DNA of 64,000 nucleotides, taken from positions 62,001 to 126,000 of the forward strand of contig NZ_CANLMZ010000006.1 of assembly GCF_947492645.1 (NCBI RefSeq), given 5' to 3'. Origin of the DNA: an uncultured Pontibacter sp. (GTDB lineage Bacteria > Bacteroidota > Bacteroidia > Cytophagales > Hymenobacteraceae). Below the pieces are notes generated by a model. The model ran no database searches. It saw only the letters and a list, made by a program, of their open reading frames with translations, and was not told the origin of the DNA. Position 1 is the first letter of the stretch, and the number at the start of each line of letters is the position of its first letter. Positions 53,478 through 64,000 of this stretch are shown piece after piece. A program made the position numbers and the translations under genes.

Positions 53478-54563
53478 TCAGGCTGCCACAGCCTCTTTTT
53501 TGACTGCTGTTGCCGGGGTGGTTGGTTTGGCCTTAAAAACTCGGGCCACCCACCTCGGAAACACAATGGCCCCTACCAGCAAGTATAAATAATAAGTTAA
53601 AATACGGTACAGCAATACCACAACTGTAGTAAATCCTCCCAAAAAAGCCCCGAAGAACGCAGGAAAGGATATTTCGGCTATGCCGGCACCACCTGGCGTT
53701 ACAGATAAGAACAAGACAATTTTATAAACCAGGTTACGCGAAAACACGATCAAATGGTCCTGCATGCTTAAATGTGTGAAAGCCGCGATCAGGCAACCGA
53801 TGATTATGTAACGGGCAGTCCAGACGAAGGCCGTGGAGATGCTGGCATGAAACCAGAAAGAAGCGTTTTTAGTGCGCAGGTGCTTGGATGCTATAAGCAG
53901 TTCGTTTGCATGCTGAAATAAAGCCGTTCTCCAGCGTTTAAAGGGCTTTAGCTGCCCGATACGTAGCAATAGCTTTTTAACACCCTTAGGGTTTATGAAA
54001 ACAGCATAAAACATGGTGCTGGCATAAAGCGCGATCATGAGGTAGCTCACAAAAAATGCGATGCTTATACTTTCGCGTACAGTCTGGTTTAACCCAACCA
54101 TTTCCGGGAAAACCTGGCCACCGGTAAAGAGCAGTACAAGCGGCAGCGCCACCACAAAGTATAAATTATCAAGCATGGCCGTTACCATTACCTGCGCTAT
54201 CGATTTGCCCAATGCAATTTTTTCTTTGAACAGAATATAGGCTGCAATAGTAGAGCCACCAACAACTGAGGGCAGGGCGGAGGAGGCAAACTCCCATAGC
54301 ATTATCACATTAAAGCTTTGCTTCCAGTTAAGTGCTTTATCTGTCAGAAAGCGTATGCGGTACATGTATCCAAAATCTCTTATAAAGAGCATCAGCAAGG
54401 TCATCCCGATCCAGAATGGGCTGGCATTTAAGAGGGTGTCCAGTTGCGCAGGCTCGTAGTTTTGGTACAGCATGTAAGCAATCACCCCTAAGCCTAAAAG
54501 AACAGGAAGTATAATCCGGGGTGCCGAAAAGTGCTTTTGAAAATTACCTTGGGTTAGCGCCAT
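53478..54563 (-). CDS. Lysylphosphatidylglycerol synthase-like flippase domain protein (UPF0104)
   Basis: 361 residues, about eight membrane helices. The family pattern WxxxxNVIMLWEFASSALPSVVGGS (about 84-106) and VTPGGAGIAEISFPAFFG (about 293-310) is clear. This is the membrane flippase part only, without the MprF synthase domain. Relatives are associated with lipid or polyprenol transport; substrate unknown. Convergent with the preceding gene, stops 6 bp apart, with no room for a terminator between. A 276-bp spacer to its left neighbour shows nothing. Confidence 0.85.
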   Translation of the reverse strand: MALTQGNFQKHFSAPRIILPVLLGLGVIAYMLYQNYEPAQLDTLLNASPFWIGMTLLMLFIRDFGYMYRIRFLTDKALNWKQSFNVIMLWEFASSALPSVVGGSTIAAYILFKEKIALGKSIAQVMVTAMLDNLYFVVALPLVLLFTGGQVFPEMVGLNQTVRESISIAFFVSYLMIALYASTMFYAVFINPKGVKKLLLRIGQLKPFKRWRTALFQHANELLIASKHLRTKNASFWFHASISTAFVWTARYIIIGCLIAAFTHLSMQDHLIVFSRNLVYKIVLFLSVTPGGAGIAEISFPAFFGAFLGGFTTVVVLLYRILTYYLYLLVGAIVFPRWVARVFKAKPTTPATAVKKEAVAA

Positions 54564-54839
54564 TCAATTTATAGTCTCAAGTGCAAGGCCACAATTTCTA
54601 AACCTATGTCAGTCGTAAATGTGCACCCTGGTAGTATAGGCTAAACCATAACCGTAAGTCAGGGTGCAGAAAACGAATGAGCTAAAACAAGGGCTTAGCT
54701 AGTGTTGCCGTGTATATCATCCAAATGCAGAAAGTACAATTTTAGTGCGTTTGGCGAGGCGCTATTTGGTAAAAGGAGAATTTATCAGGATGAAAGCAGC
54801 TATTGCAGATGTATGGCTAAACTCAGGGGTAAGATGCAG

Positions 54840-55688
54840 CTAGCAACCTATTGTCTCAAAGACGGCTACTTTTTTATAAAGCTTATTTTTTTCTGCCATA
54901 GAAGACAGGAAGAGCACTATTGTTGAGATATTGTAATGGTTCGAGACATCTATCAATAAGTCAGGTGTGCCATCGCGGTCCAGGTCGCCGGCCCACAGTA
55001 GCGTGTAGATGGATTCATCGAATTGCTCATTTTCTGCCAATGTCTGCTCAAGGCGTTTGCCGTGTTTGGTTCCCGTCACTTTCCAGCTGTAGTTATGGTA
55101 CCTGTAAGCTTCATCGTGCAGTTTGGTGCTGTCTCCGTAAGCTTTTATGCTAAAGGGTTTGCCCTTAAATGTAAATTTAAGCTCTTTGTTAGCCGGAATT
55201 ACACTTTGCGAAAAGCTAACGGTATCCAACTCGCCCTCTTTATACTTGGTAAGTCCCGTCAAATAAAATACTGTGTTTTCGGATTGACCTATTACTTCTC
55301 TGCCAGATATGATCCTTTTGCCATTTACCTCATTCTCGGAGTCGGTTACGGGGTCATAAACAGGCTGAACCTTAAAGCTGGCAGGGCGCAGGTAAAAACG
55401 TCCATTCTCATCATAAACAGCGAGCCAGGGCTTCTTTTCTGCATGCTGCCATACTTCCTGCTTATGAAAGCTACCCTCCAGCATCAACTTAAGCGGCGTA
55501 TCTGGTTCAGGGGAGAGGTTTGCTGTGTCAGCTTCGTAGGTAATATATACTTCTTCCTTTTCTGTTGCTTCCGGTTCGTCTGCTATAGTGGCAACAACAT
55601 GATCATGCTGCGGGACGGTAACAGTATTCTCAACAGACTGCTTACAGCTAAAACAAAAGGCAAGCGGCAGTAACAGAAGTTTACGCAT
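54840..55688 (-). CDS. Lipoprotein with an FG-GAP/VCBS-like calcium loop, unknown function
   Basis: 282 residues from ATG 55688, which gives a short signal and lipobox (MRKLLLLPLAFCFSC); the frame is open seven codons further up. An acidic Thr/Val-rich linker (25-65) is followed by a beta-rich body. A DxDxDG-type loop near residue 245 (AGDLDRDGTPDLLID) is the type found in FG-GAP/VCBS calcium-binding repeats; only one copy is seen. Envelope protein with no assigned role; single gene. Confidence 0.75.
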   Translation of the reverse strand: MRKLLLLPLAFCFSCKQSVENTVTVPQHDHVVATIADEPEATEKEEVYITYEADTANLSPEPDTPLKLMLEGSFHKQEVWQHAEKKPWLAVYDENGRFYLRPASFKVQPVYDPVTDSENEVNGKRIISGREVIGQSENTVFYLTGLTKYKEGELDTVSFSQSVIPANKELKFTFKGKPFSIKAYGDSTKLHDEAYRYHNYSWKVTGTKHGKRLEQTLAENEQFDESIYTLLWAGDLDRDGTPDLLIDVSNHYNISTIVLFLSSMAEKNKLYKKVAVFETIGC

Positions 55689-55962
55689 AAATGGCTGTAG
55701 ATTAAGCACGCAAATTAGTAAAATTAGCAGGAAGAACGTGGGCTCGTCAGTTTTAATTTGGATAAGCTTTTCGCAGATAAAAATGATTTAAATTAGGGTA
55801 TTATTGCATTTAGAGTATTGATAACGAAAATTAAACCTGTCTCTGGTTAAACTAGTAATGCAAGTATATGCATCCTGATATAAACATTTTTGCTTTAGAA
55901 AATATAGGCTAATTTAATTCCGTTAACGCTAGCCTTTCCTGCATGTGTAACGTTGCAATACT

Positions 55963-57063
55963 ATGAAGAAAAATCTGCTGATGCCTGGTGTTGTGGCGCT
56001 GCTGCTGGCTATGATTATAGCCGCAGCTTTAAAAGCGCCAACGGTAACTGCTAGCCTGGCGCTGGAGGAAGAGGAGGTGCTCAGGAACAAGATCAGGGGC
56101 GTGAGTTGGGTGGCAGGAGACTCCGTTACGCTGGAGCAACTGCAGCAGCTAAACAAGTATAACGTAACATGGATTGCGCAAACTCCATTTGGCTGGCAGA
56201 AAGCCTATAACGAACCCGATATTGTCATCAGCAGAGGCAACAGGGTATATTGGGGGGAGCGTGATAAAGGCCTTATCCATACAACGCAACTTGCAAAACA
56301 GGCAGGCCTCAAAGTCCTTTTAAAGCCTCATATCTGGCTCATGGACCGGAACAGCGGCAAATGGTTAGGCGATGTAGAAATGCAGAGCGAAGCAGCATGG
56401 CAGCAATGGTTCTCAAATTACAGCGCATTTATACTTCATTATGCGCGGTTGGCGCAGGAGCAGCGTATCGAAGCCCTTTGCATTGGCACCGAGTTATACT
56501 TGCCGGCTGTTATGCGCGAGCAGGACTGGCGAAATCTTATCCGTGAGGTCCGGAAAGTATACAAAGGGCAACTGACTTATGCAGCCAACTGGTACAAAGA
56601 GTATGAGGAAATCAGGTTTTGGGATGCGCTTGATTTTATAGGTATACAGGCATACTTTCCGTTAACAGGCAAAACAGAGCCAGGTGTGGCAGAGCTAAAG
56701 CAGGGTTGGGCTGTGCACCAGGCTGCAATTGTTAAGATGCAGGCCAAGTATAAAAAGCCTGTGGTATTTACAGAGGTTGGTTATAAAAGCACGCCTGATG
56801 CCGCCGTAGAACCATGGAAGTGGCCCGACAGAAACTGGCAGCAAATGCAGCTATCCGAGCAAACACAAGCCAATGCGTACGAAGCCATGTTTCAGCAGTT
56901 TTGGCAGCAGCCGTGGTTCGGTGGCACCTTTATCTGGAAATGGTACCCCAAACTGCGCGAGAACCGCCGCGACCACCTTGACTTTACGCCCCAAAACAAG
57001 CCGGCAGGAGAGGTGATGGCAAAATGGTATGGCGGCGGGGAGATAAAAAAAGGCCAGCGCTAA
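55963..57063 (+). CDS. GH113-like glycoside hydrolase (TIM barrel)
   Basis: 366 residues. An N-terminal hydrophobic segment (9-24: GVVALLLAMIIAAALK) acts as signal or anchor. The TIM barrel has RGVSWVAGDSVT near its start, HIWLMDRNSGKWLGD, the candidate acid/base Glu in CIGTELYLP and the nucleophile Glu in VVFTEVGYKS, plus a late FGGTFIWKWYP. This pattern fits GH113-type enzymes, which include endo-beta-1,4-mannanases. Export makes a role in polysaccharide degradation or envelope glycan turnover likely; substrate not proven. The 3' end doubles as the terminator of dapA. Confidence 0.82.
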   Translation: MKKNLLMPGVVALLLAMIIAAALKAPTVTASLALEEEEVLRNKIRGVSWVAGDSVTLEQLQQLNKYNVTWIAQTPFGWQKAYNEPDIVISRGNRVYWGERDKGLIHTTQLAKQAGLKVLLKPHIWLMDRNSGKWLGDVEMQSEAAWQQWFSNYSAFILHYARLAQEQRIEALCIGTELYLPAVMREQDWRNLIREVRKVYKGQLTYAANWYKEYEEIRFWDALDFIGIQAYFPLTGKTEPGVAELKQGWAVHQAAIVKMQAKYKKPVVFTEVGYKSTPDAAVEPWKWPDRNWQQMQLSEQTQANAYEAMFQQFWQQPWFGGTFIWKWYPKLRENRRDHLDFTPQNKPAGEVMAKWYGGGEIKKGQR

Positions 57064-57072
57064 GCTGACCTT
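57044..57072 (-). terminator. Terminator of dapA, embedded in the end of the GH113-like gene
   Basis: AAGGCCAGC and GCTGACCTT form a stem with one mismatch; read on the minus strand it is followed by T7. It covers the last codons and stop of the convergent plus-strand gene. Confidence 0.8.
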
Positions 57073-57095
57073 CTGTATACTTGTGTCTACTCTTT

Positions 57096-57965
57096 TTAAA
57101 GCAACTTGTATAACCTGTCTTTTAAGCCTGCGGATGCCTCTATCAGCGGTAACCGTACATAAGGTGAGCACACTCCAAAACGCTCCAGTACAGCCTTCAC
57201 ACCAACCGGGTTTCCTTCTTCGTACATCAGCGGGTTAAGGTCCACAAAATCATTTAAAAGCGCTGAGGCCTCCTTAAAATTGTTGTCAAGCGCAAGCGCA
57301 ATCATCTTCGAGAATTTCTCAGGGAAAGCATTGGCAAGCACCGAAATAACGCCTTCCGCACCAAAAGCTGCCATAGGTATCGTTAGCAGGTCGTCGCCGC
57401 TAATCAGCATAAAGTCTGCTGGTTTGTGTTTGGCAATTGCCATGCATTGCTCCAGGTTGCCAGATGCCTCTTTAATGCCGATGATGTTTTCGTGCAGCGC
57501 CAGCTTTAAAGTGGTGTCTGCTGTTACGTTGCTGCCTGTGCGGCCGGGTACGTTATAAAGTATAACCGGAACCGGCGAGGCATTCGCAATCTGTACATAA
57601 TGTTGGTAAATACCCTGCTGCGATGGTTTGTTATAGTATGGGCTAACAGAAAGTATAGCCGTGATGCCTTCAAGGTCTGTACTTGCTACCGTATCGAGCA
57701 CTTGCTGGGTGTGGTTGCCACCTATGCCGTACACCAACGGTACGCGGCCGTTTACCTGCTTTTTAATTACGCGCAGTATTTCTGCTTTCTCTTCTGTTGA
57801 GGTGGTTACAGATTCTGCAGTAGTGCCGTTTACTACAATATAGTTTACACCGCCGTCTATAACAAAGGTAAGTAGCCGGGTTAATGCATCGTAGTCAACG
57901 GATAAATCTTCTTTAAACGGCGTTACCAAGGCCACGCCCGTTCCTCTTAGTTGCTCTCTGGTCAT
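57096..57965 (-). CDS. dapA: 4-hydroxy-tetrahydrodipicolinate synthase
   Basis: 289 residues. Thr pair T48-T49 in NGTTAES (GTTAES rather than the common GTTGES), catalytic Y137 in YNVPGRTG and Schiff-base K165 in IKEASG. It condenses pyruvate with aspartate semialdehyde, the first dedicated step to diaminopimelate and lysine, needed for peptidoglycan. The GNPVGVK segment near the C-terminus is typical. It is downstream of the LytTR/LytS pair on the same strand but 134 bp away, so likely transcribed separately. Confidence 0.96.
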   Translation of the reverse strand: MTREQLRGTGVALVTPFKEDLSVDYDALTRLLTFVIDGGVNYIVVNGTTAESVTTSTEEKAEILRVIKKQVNGRVPLVYGIGGNHTQQVLDTVASTDLEGITAILSVSPYYNKPSQQGIYQHYVQIANASPVPVILYNVPGRTGSNVTADTTLKLALHENIIGIKEASGNLEQCMAIAKHKPADFMLISGDDLLTIPMAAFGAEGVISVLANAFPEKFSKMIALALDNNFKEASALLNDFVDLNPLMYEEGNPVGVKAVLERFGVCSPYVRLPLIEASAGLKDRLYKLL

Positions 57966-58099
57966 TTTATCTATTCTGAACTACGAAGTTCGAACTATGT
58001 ATTGTAATCTGCAAATGATGTTACGACGTTGTGTCAAGTCAAAAACCGGTAGCAGTATTTGGTAGCTTTATTTTACGCTGCAATGCTTTAGCCGTGGCT

Positions 58100-58840
58100 T
58101 TACTGGATGTTGTTCTCCTCCACCCACTTCAGAAACTGCTCTTTGTATACTTCGCCAATCGGAATCTCCTTGTTCCCGATTTTTATGCGGCTTTTCTCGA
58201 TGCTGTCTATTTTCTGCAGCGATACGATAAAAGAGCGGTGCACGCGCAGAAACTTTGAATCCGGCAGCTTTTCCATCATCTTGTTCATCGATAGCAGCGT
58301 AATTATTTTCTGGTCTTTCGTCTGGATAATGATGTAATCCTTCAGGCCTTCTATCCAAAGTATATCCCTGAAATCTACGCGTATGGTTTTGTAATCGGCT
58401 TTCACAAACATGAAGTCCTGCTCGTGGTGCTGGGGCTGCTGGGTGGCAGCTGCACTTGCACTAGCCTCGGGTTTGCCGTTACGCTGCATTCTTTCCTGTG
58501 CCTTGGTCACCGCTTTCAGAAAACGATCGAACGGGATGGGCTTTAACAGGTAGTCTACTGCATCCTGGTTGAATCCTTCCAGCGCATAGTCCGGGTAAGC
58601 TGTTGTGAAAATGATCATGGGCTGGTGCTTCAGTATGTTCAGGAACTGAATACCCGTCAGCTCAGGCATTTCAATGTCCAGAAACATCAGGTCTACCTGC
58701 TCATCCTGGAGCACCTGCATGGCCTCTGTGGCGCTGGAGCAGGTTTTAATTAATTTCAGGAAGGGCAGTTTGCTGATGTAGCTTTCTATAATGTCCAGGG
58801 CCAAAGGCTCGTCGTCTACGGCAATGCAGCGTATAGTCAT
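58100..58840 (-). CDS. LytTR-type response regulator
   Basis: 246 residues. Receiver domain with D9-D10, phospho-acceptor D55 in LMFLDIEMPELTG and Lys in LLKPIPFDRF; then a Gln/Ala/Ser-rich linker (about 125-140) and a LytTR DNA-binding domain (about 145-240: DFMFVKADYKTIRVDFRDIL and FLRVHRSFIVSLQKI). It binds direct-repeat operators in other species. The kinase gene ends 10 bp upstream, so they form an operon; targets unknown. Confidence 0.95.
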   Translation of the reverse strand: MTIRCIAVDDEPLALDIIESYISKLPFLKLIKTCSSATEAMQVLQDEQVDLMFLDIEMPELTGIQFLNILKHQPMIIFTTAYPDYALEGFNQDAVDYLLKPIPFDRFLKAVTKAQERMQRNGKPEASASAAATQQPQHHEQDFMFVKADYKTIRVDFRDILWIEGLKDYIIIQTKDQKIITLLSMNKMMEKLPDSKFLRVHRSFIVSLQKIDSIEKSRIKIGNKEIPIGEVYKEQFLKWVEENNIQ

Positions 58841-58850
58841 AGTTTTGAGG

Positions 58851-59897
58851 TTATCGTTGGAAGTATAATTCTAAAGTTGCGTAAAAGGTACCGTCTCTTT
58901 CTTCGAAGTGCAGCTTGTGCCGGTTGTTATACAGCAGGTTAAGCCGGCGCTTCAGGTTTTCAAGGCCTATGCCGCCAAACTCACGTTTTTTGTGCGTACT
59001 GATGTTGTTTACGGTGCTGAAAATCAGTTTATCCTTCTCTACCACTAGGTTAAGTATAATGCCAATCTCGTTTTTACTTACCAGGCCGTGTTTAAATGCG
59101 TTTTCCACGAGCGTCATCAGCAGCATCGGGGCAATCTGCTTACCGGCCAAATCACCCTCAATGTTCAACTTTATACTCGTTTGTTCGCGCAGCCGCAGCT
59201 TCTGCAAGTCTATAAAATTCCGGATGTGGTCTACTTCTTTATCCAGGCTTACCAGCATGTCGTTGCTTTCATAAAGCATGTAGCGCATCAGCAAAGATAA
59301 TTTCATGATGGCATCCGGCGTATCAGGCGACTGTTTGTAAGCTAATGAGTAGATATTGTTAAGCGTGTTAAACAGGAAGTGCGGGTTTACCTGCGATTTA
59401 AGATATGCCAGCTCAGCCGTCAGCTTCTGTGTCTCCAGCTCTTTGTTCAGGCGTTCGTTCCGGATGTAATTGCCTGTAACTTTCAAAGCCGAGCTAATAA
59501 ATACCACTACCAAACCACTTACCACATACTGTATCAGGCGGTCTGTGCTGTAAAGCGTGGTCATGGTGGGGTTATACTTCCCAAAAAGGTAATAGTCAAT
59601 CGGGGCCTGTATCAGGGCCAGAACAAAAAGGGTAGCCAGTACAGCTGTGATGTATAAGAAGATCTTGTTGCGGGCCAGGTACTTTGAAATAAGCACATAC
59701 CAGTTAAAGTAGAAGATAAGCACCGGAAACAGGAGGCCTACCACCAGGTCTACGCCTTTGCCCAGGGTAATGGATTGCTTTGTGGATGCCAGGTAAAAGA
59801 TCCAGATCCCGAATACAAGCCATACTACCATGTGTATGGCAATAGTATAACGCTTCCTAAGGGATATTACCGGTATCGGAATAGGCATGGTGTTCAC
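58851..59897 (-). CDS. LytS-type sensor histidine kinase
   Basis: 348 residues. Four membrane helices in the first 140 residues (for example IAIHMVVWLVFGIWIFYLAS), then a His_kinase domain with H173 in SQVNPHFLFNTLNNIYSLA and an HATPase region with LVENAFKHG and GIGLENLKRRL. No periplasmic sensor domain, so it probably senses a membrane-linked cue. Operon with the LytTR regulator 10 bp downstream. Confidence 0.94.
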   Translation of the reverse strand: MNTMPIPIPVISLRKRYTIAIHMVVWLVFGIWIFYLASTKQSITLGKGVDLVVGLLFPVLIFYFNWYVLISKYLARNKIFLYITAVLATLFVLALIQAPIDYYLFGKYNPTMTTLYSTDRLIQYVVSGLVVVFISSALKVTGNYIRNERLNKELETQKLTAELAYLKSQVNPHFLFNTLNNIYSLAYKQSPDTPDAIMKLSLLMRYMLYESNDMLVSLDKEVDHIRNFIDLQKLRLREQTSIKLNIEGDLAGKQIAPMLLMTLVENAFKHGLVSKNEIGIILNLVVEKDKLIFSTVNNISTHKKREFGGIGLENLKRRLNLLYNNRHKLHFEERDGTFYATLELYFQR

Positions 59898-60334
59898 GTG
59901 GAATTTTTGTTTATAGCTCTGAAATACGCGCTTTAGTAGATGCGTGCACTTTCAGCAGCTGCCTTTAATAGCTTAAAGATAAACAAAGTATCACATTTTC
60001 TGCATTTACCGTTGTGTTCTGTTTTTAAATTCAGATTTATACTTGGAATTGCACCTGCGGCTGTAGGGAAAGTCTCGAGTCTGTAAGCCTTCGTCTATAC
60101 TTTGGGTGGGTTGGTATAGTATATTTTTTTTACTTGAATATTCTTCTTGTTTTGTATAAAGTAAATGGGGGATAAGTGTAACTACGGATCAGACCTAAGC
60201 TAGAACAGAAAGCATGCTGCTCCTGTTAGCTAAAGTATAAAGCGTTGTAATTCATGTTTGTTTGTTTAAGATGAGTGACGCCAGGCTGTTTTGCAGCCTG
60301 GCGTCTTCATTGTTGTATTTACAAAGTATAAATC
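59898..60334. other. 437-bp spacer with a stable hairpin after ligA
   Basis: No ORF or RNA recognised. It contains a perfect 12-bp stem GACGCCAGGCTG/CAGCCTGGCGTC with a 5-nt loop (60277-60305), about 30 bp after the ligA stop. It has no U-tract in either direction, so it may protect the 3' end rather than terminate. Four AAGTATA heptamers occur here. Confidence 0.5.
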
Positions 60335-62386
<2,052 letters not shown>

Positions 62387-62439
62387 TTAATTTTAGCCTT
62401 GATTTTTAACTCTTGCAAGTATAAGCTTTGTAAACAAAA

Positions 62440-62461
62440 CAGGCTCCCGGAAAGGAGCCTG
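62440..62461 (-). terminator. Intrinsic terminator of the DUF4920 gene
   Basis: Perfect 8-bp stem CAGGCTCC/GGAGCCTG with a 6-nt loop. On the minus strand it is followed by TTTTGTTT, 48 bp beyond the stop at 62510. Confidence 0.8.
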
Positions 62462-62509
62462 CCAATTTATACTTTAGCGCATGTTCAGAGCCAAACCGTA
62501 AACTTGCTT

Positions 62510-63013
62510 TTATTTCAGCTTAACGCCATCGGCTACAAACCGTAGTTCTTCTTTTGGTTCGGTAATGGCTGCCACTTCCTCTTTCGTTTTACCGGCATCC
62601 TGTGCGTAATGGCGCTGGTCGTCTACAGAAATAAGTTCACGCTTTGCTGTTCCGGTAAAAACTACTTCGCGTCCTTTCAGGTCCTCAATAGGCAGAAAGA
62701 AGCCGTAATCGCGGAAGGTTACTTTCATGGTGCTGTTATCGGCCAGTTTTACATCCATCCAACAGCCTTTTGCCTGGCAGCTTTCCACCACTTCTGCACT
62801 AACTATAGCCTCAACAGAATCCTTACCTTGCACCAGCGTTTGCAGCTGCTCTGTGCTGACAATGTTTTCTTCTGCAAAATCACTTCCGTATATGTTTTCA
62901 GCAGCAGCTGTTTCGGTTGTGGCAGTTGCTTCAGCGGTATCTGTAGTTGGTGCGGTTTGGTTACAGGCAGCAAGTGCAGCAACAGCAAAAAGGCTTAAAA
63001 CGGTTTTTTTCAT
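62510..63013 (-). CDS. DUF4920 domain lipoprotein
   Basis: 167 residues from ATG 63013, which places a normal lipoprotein signal (MKKTVLSLFAVAALAAC) at the start; the frame is open 15 codons further. A Thr/Ala-rich linker follows (20-45), then the DUF4920 domain with the conserved pair of Cys in ESCQAKGCWMDV and RDYGFFLPIEDLKGREVVFTG. The fold is thought to be OB-like; the Cys pair may bind metal. Periplasmic, function unknown. Own terminator downstream. Confidence 0.88.
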   Translation of the reverse strand: MKKTVLSLFAVAALAACNQTAPTTDTAEATATTETAAAENIYGSDFAEENIVSTEQLQTLVQGKDSVEAIVSAEVVESCQAKGCWMDVKLADNSTMKVTFRDYGFFLPIEDLKGREVVFTGTAKRELISVDDQRHYAQDAGKTKEEVAAITEPKEELRFVADGVKLK

Positions 63014-63058
63014 GTTCCTTACATTGGTTAGGTGGATTAGTAAAGATATATAAATCAC

Positions 63059-63494
63059 CGGAAGTATAAATCAAGAAATGGAATAAAAAATGAGAAGCTT
63101 GTAGCGTAGGGAAAATAACCTTAAAAGGCTACATTTTATAAGAGATAAAATACTTGATATTTTATTAATTAAAAACTTTAATTAATCAGGCCTAATATAT
63201 TGACTATAAGTATAAAAATATTAAAAATATATTAATAATACATTGTCCCATTAAATCAGGTTGAGTAAGGAATCTAGATGTGCTGGTTATTTTCACAATG
63301 GCCCTGTGAATTGGCAGGCGCAGCAGGCAGGAGAGGGGTTTTTATACAGATATTACACAGTATGGCGTTTGTTACACAGTTAACTATACTTTGTAGGTGT
63401 AGATATAGTGTGTTTTATACTATAAATCATAAAATCAGATATATAGGTATTGTGATATAAAGTATATGTTTAATTAAGCCGTAAGGTTTATGCA
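63059..63494. other. 436-bp AT-rich spacer, no gene seen
   Basis: Very AT-rich, with short T/A repeats around 63160-63240. It contains five AAGTATA/TATACTT copies. The promoter of the DUF4920 gene must lie at its left end. The 60-codon plus-strand ORF near 63278 has no protein character. Confidence 0.5.
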
Positions 63495-64000
63495 CTAATT
63501 AAGTGCCCTGTCCTGAAAAATGATGTAGCCAATGTGAAAGAGAAGCCCCCATTCTTTTACTGTGTCTCCGTAGTAGTTTAAGCTTACAGCAACCGGACCG
63601 ATAATGCTATGATACACTAAATTTGTGCTGCCAATAAAGGAGGTGCCGTGTAGCATCTCACCGTAGTATGCCTGCTGTTCCTGGTTTTGCAAAATGGGCT
63701 TGTATGGCTGGAAAGCATACCCTTCTAAACGAGCCTCTATGCGGGGACTGATAAGGTAAATATACTTGATGCCGCCCGCCAGGTATTGGTGGCTCCGGTA
63801 GTTATCCAGAAACAATGTTTTGCTGTCTGCGAGTGGTGTAAAAGCAGAAGCAGAGGTAAGCGTGGAACGGTAGTTCATAAAGAAGGGCTGGTTTGAAACA
63901 ACGCCTTCAAGTAAATATCCGAACCGGTGTTTCTGCTCGCCCAGGTAGCGTTCATAGGTTGCTTTTAATTTATACCATTCGTGCTCGCTTTGCTGCTTTG
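63495..64000 (-). CDS. C-terminal part of a patatin-like/outer-membrane barrel protein (partial)
   Basis: An open frame of 168 codons entering from the right edge and ending at 63495. It shows alternating hydrophobic/polar strands typical of outer-membrane beta strands (for example SPRIEARLEGYAFQPY and IGPVAVSLNYYGD) and ends HIGYIIFQDRALN rather than in the usual aromatic residue. It resembles the Omp85-like C-terminus of Bacteroidota patatin-like phospholipase proteins, but the catalytic part lies outside the window, so the identity rests on the barrel only. Confidence 0.65.
   Translation of the reverse strand, partial: KQQSEHEWYKLKATYERYLGEQKHRFGYLLEGVVSNQPFFMNYRSTLTSASAFTPLADSKTLFLDNYRSHQYLAGGIKYIYLISPRIEARLEGYAFQPYKPILQNQEQQAYYGEMLHGTSFIGSTNLVYHSIIGPVAVSLNYYGDTVKEWGLLFHIGYIIFQDRALN

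Noticed and set aside
60277..60305. Perfect 12-bp hairpin as ligA terminator
   Set aside because: Stable stem but no U-tract in either direction, so I did not call it a terminator.
63278..63460. 60-codon plus-strand ORF
   Set aside because: AT-rich spacer, erratic composition, no signals.

Overview
This 64-kb window looks like chromosome from a member of the Bacteroidota, most likely Cytophagales and close to Hymenobacteraceae (Pontibacter-like). The basis is lineage-typical families (a type IX secretion plug protein, a DUF3276/PUR protein, a DUF4920 lipoprotein, exporter permeases paired with a sigma-54 regulator), TTTG-N19-TAnnTTTG-like promoters, weak Shine-Dalgarno use and moderate GC. 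I see no rRNA, tRNA, CRISPR array, transposase or integrase.

Layout. 1-4.5 kb: a partial MacB/FtsX-type ABC permease facing a sigma-54 response regulator and its histidine kinase, with a likely sigma-54 promoter and paired enhancer sites between them. 4.6-6.9 kb: OsmC-like protein and T9SS plug-like lipoprotein. 6.9-8.6 kb: a small AT-rich island of hypothetical genes bounded by inverted core sites that look like integron attC elements. 8.7-15.4 kb: ychF, DUF3276, RlpA-like protein, DUF58 protein, a kinase-like lipoprotein and pgi. 15.7-25 kb: a P-type cation ATPase followed by a beta-phosphoglucomutase-like HAD, trehalose-phosphatase, GH65 enzyme and Pfk-2, facing class II aldolase. With pgi this makes a route from trehalose (phosphate) to triose phosphates. 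25.6-34.1 kb: exonuclease/GIY-YIG fusion, AI-2E-type transporter, parE-parC and a TPR protein. 34.2-38.6 kb: TPR lipoprotein, thrS, infC (AUA start), rpmI, rplT. 38.7-45.2 kb: CurA-like reductase, YqhD-like dehydrogenase, TetR regulator, and a flavoprotein/polyferredoxin membrane pair. 45.4-48 kb: four low-complexity disordered proteins rich in Arg, Tyr, Asn, Asp and Gly. 48-64 kb: orphan HsdR-N nuclease, SRPBCC protein, OmpR-type two-component system with a PepSY-like/SdiA-regulated lipoprotein, flippase-like protein, lipoproteins, GH113-like hydrolase, dapA, LytS/LytTR pair, ligA, DUF4920 lipoprotein and the C-terminus of a patatin/barrel protein.

The most unusual signals are: (i) a very highly iterated heptamer AAGTATA/TATACTT, about 140 copies by hand count against about 10 expected, in genes and spacers and in all reading frames, but absent from the cassette island; (ii) the integron-like cassettes without an integrase in view; (iii) a P-type ATPase/trehalose/Pfk-2 operon whose gene content parallels members of the mycobacterial DosR dormancy regulon; and (iv) the RYNDG-rich disordered protein cluster.
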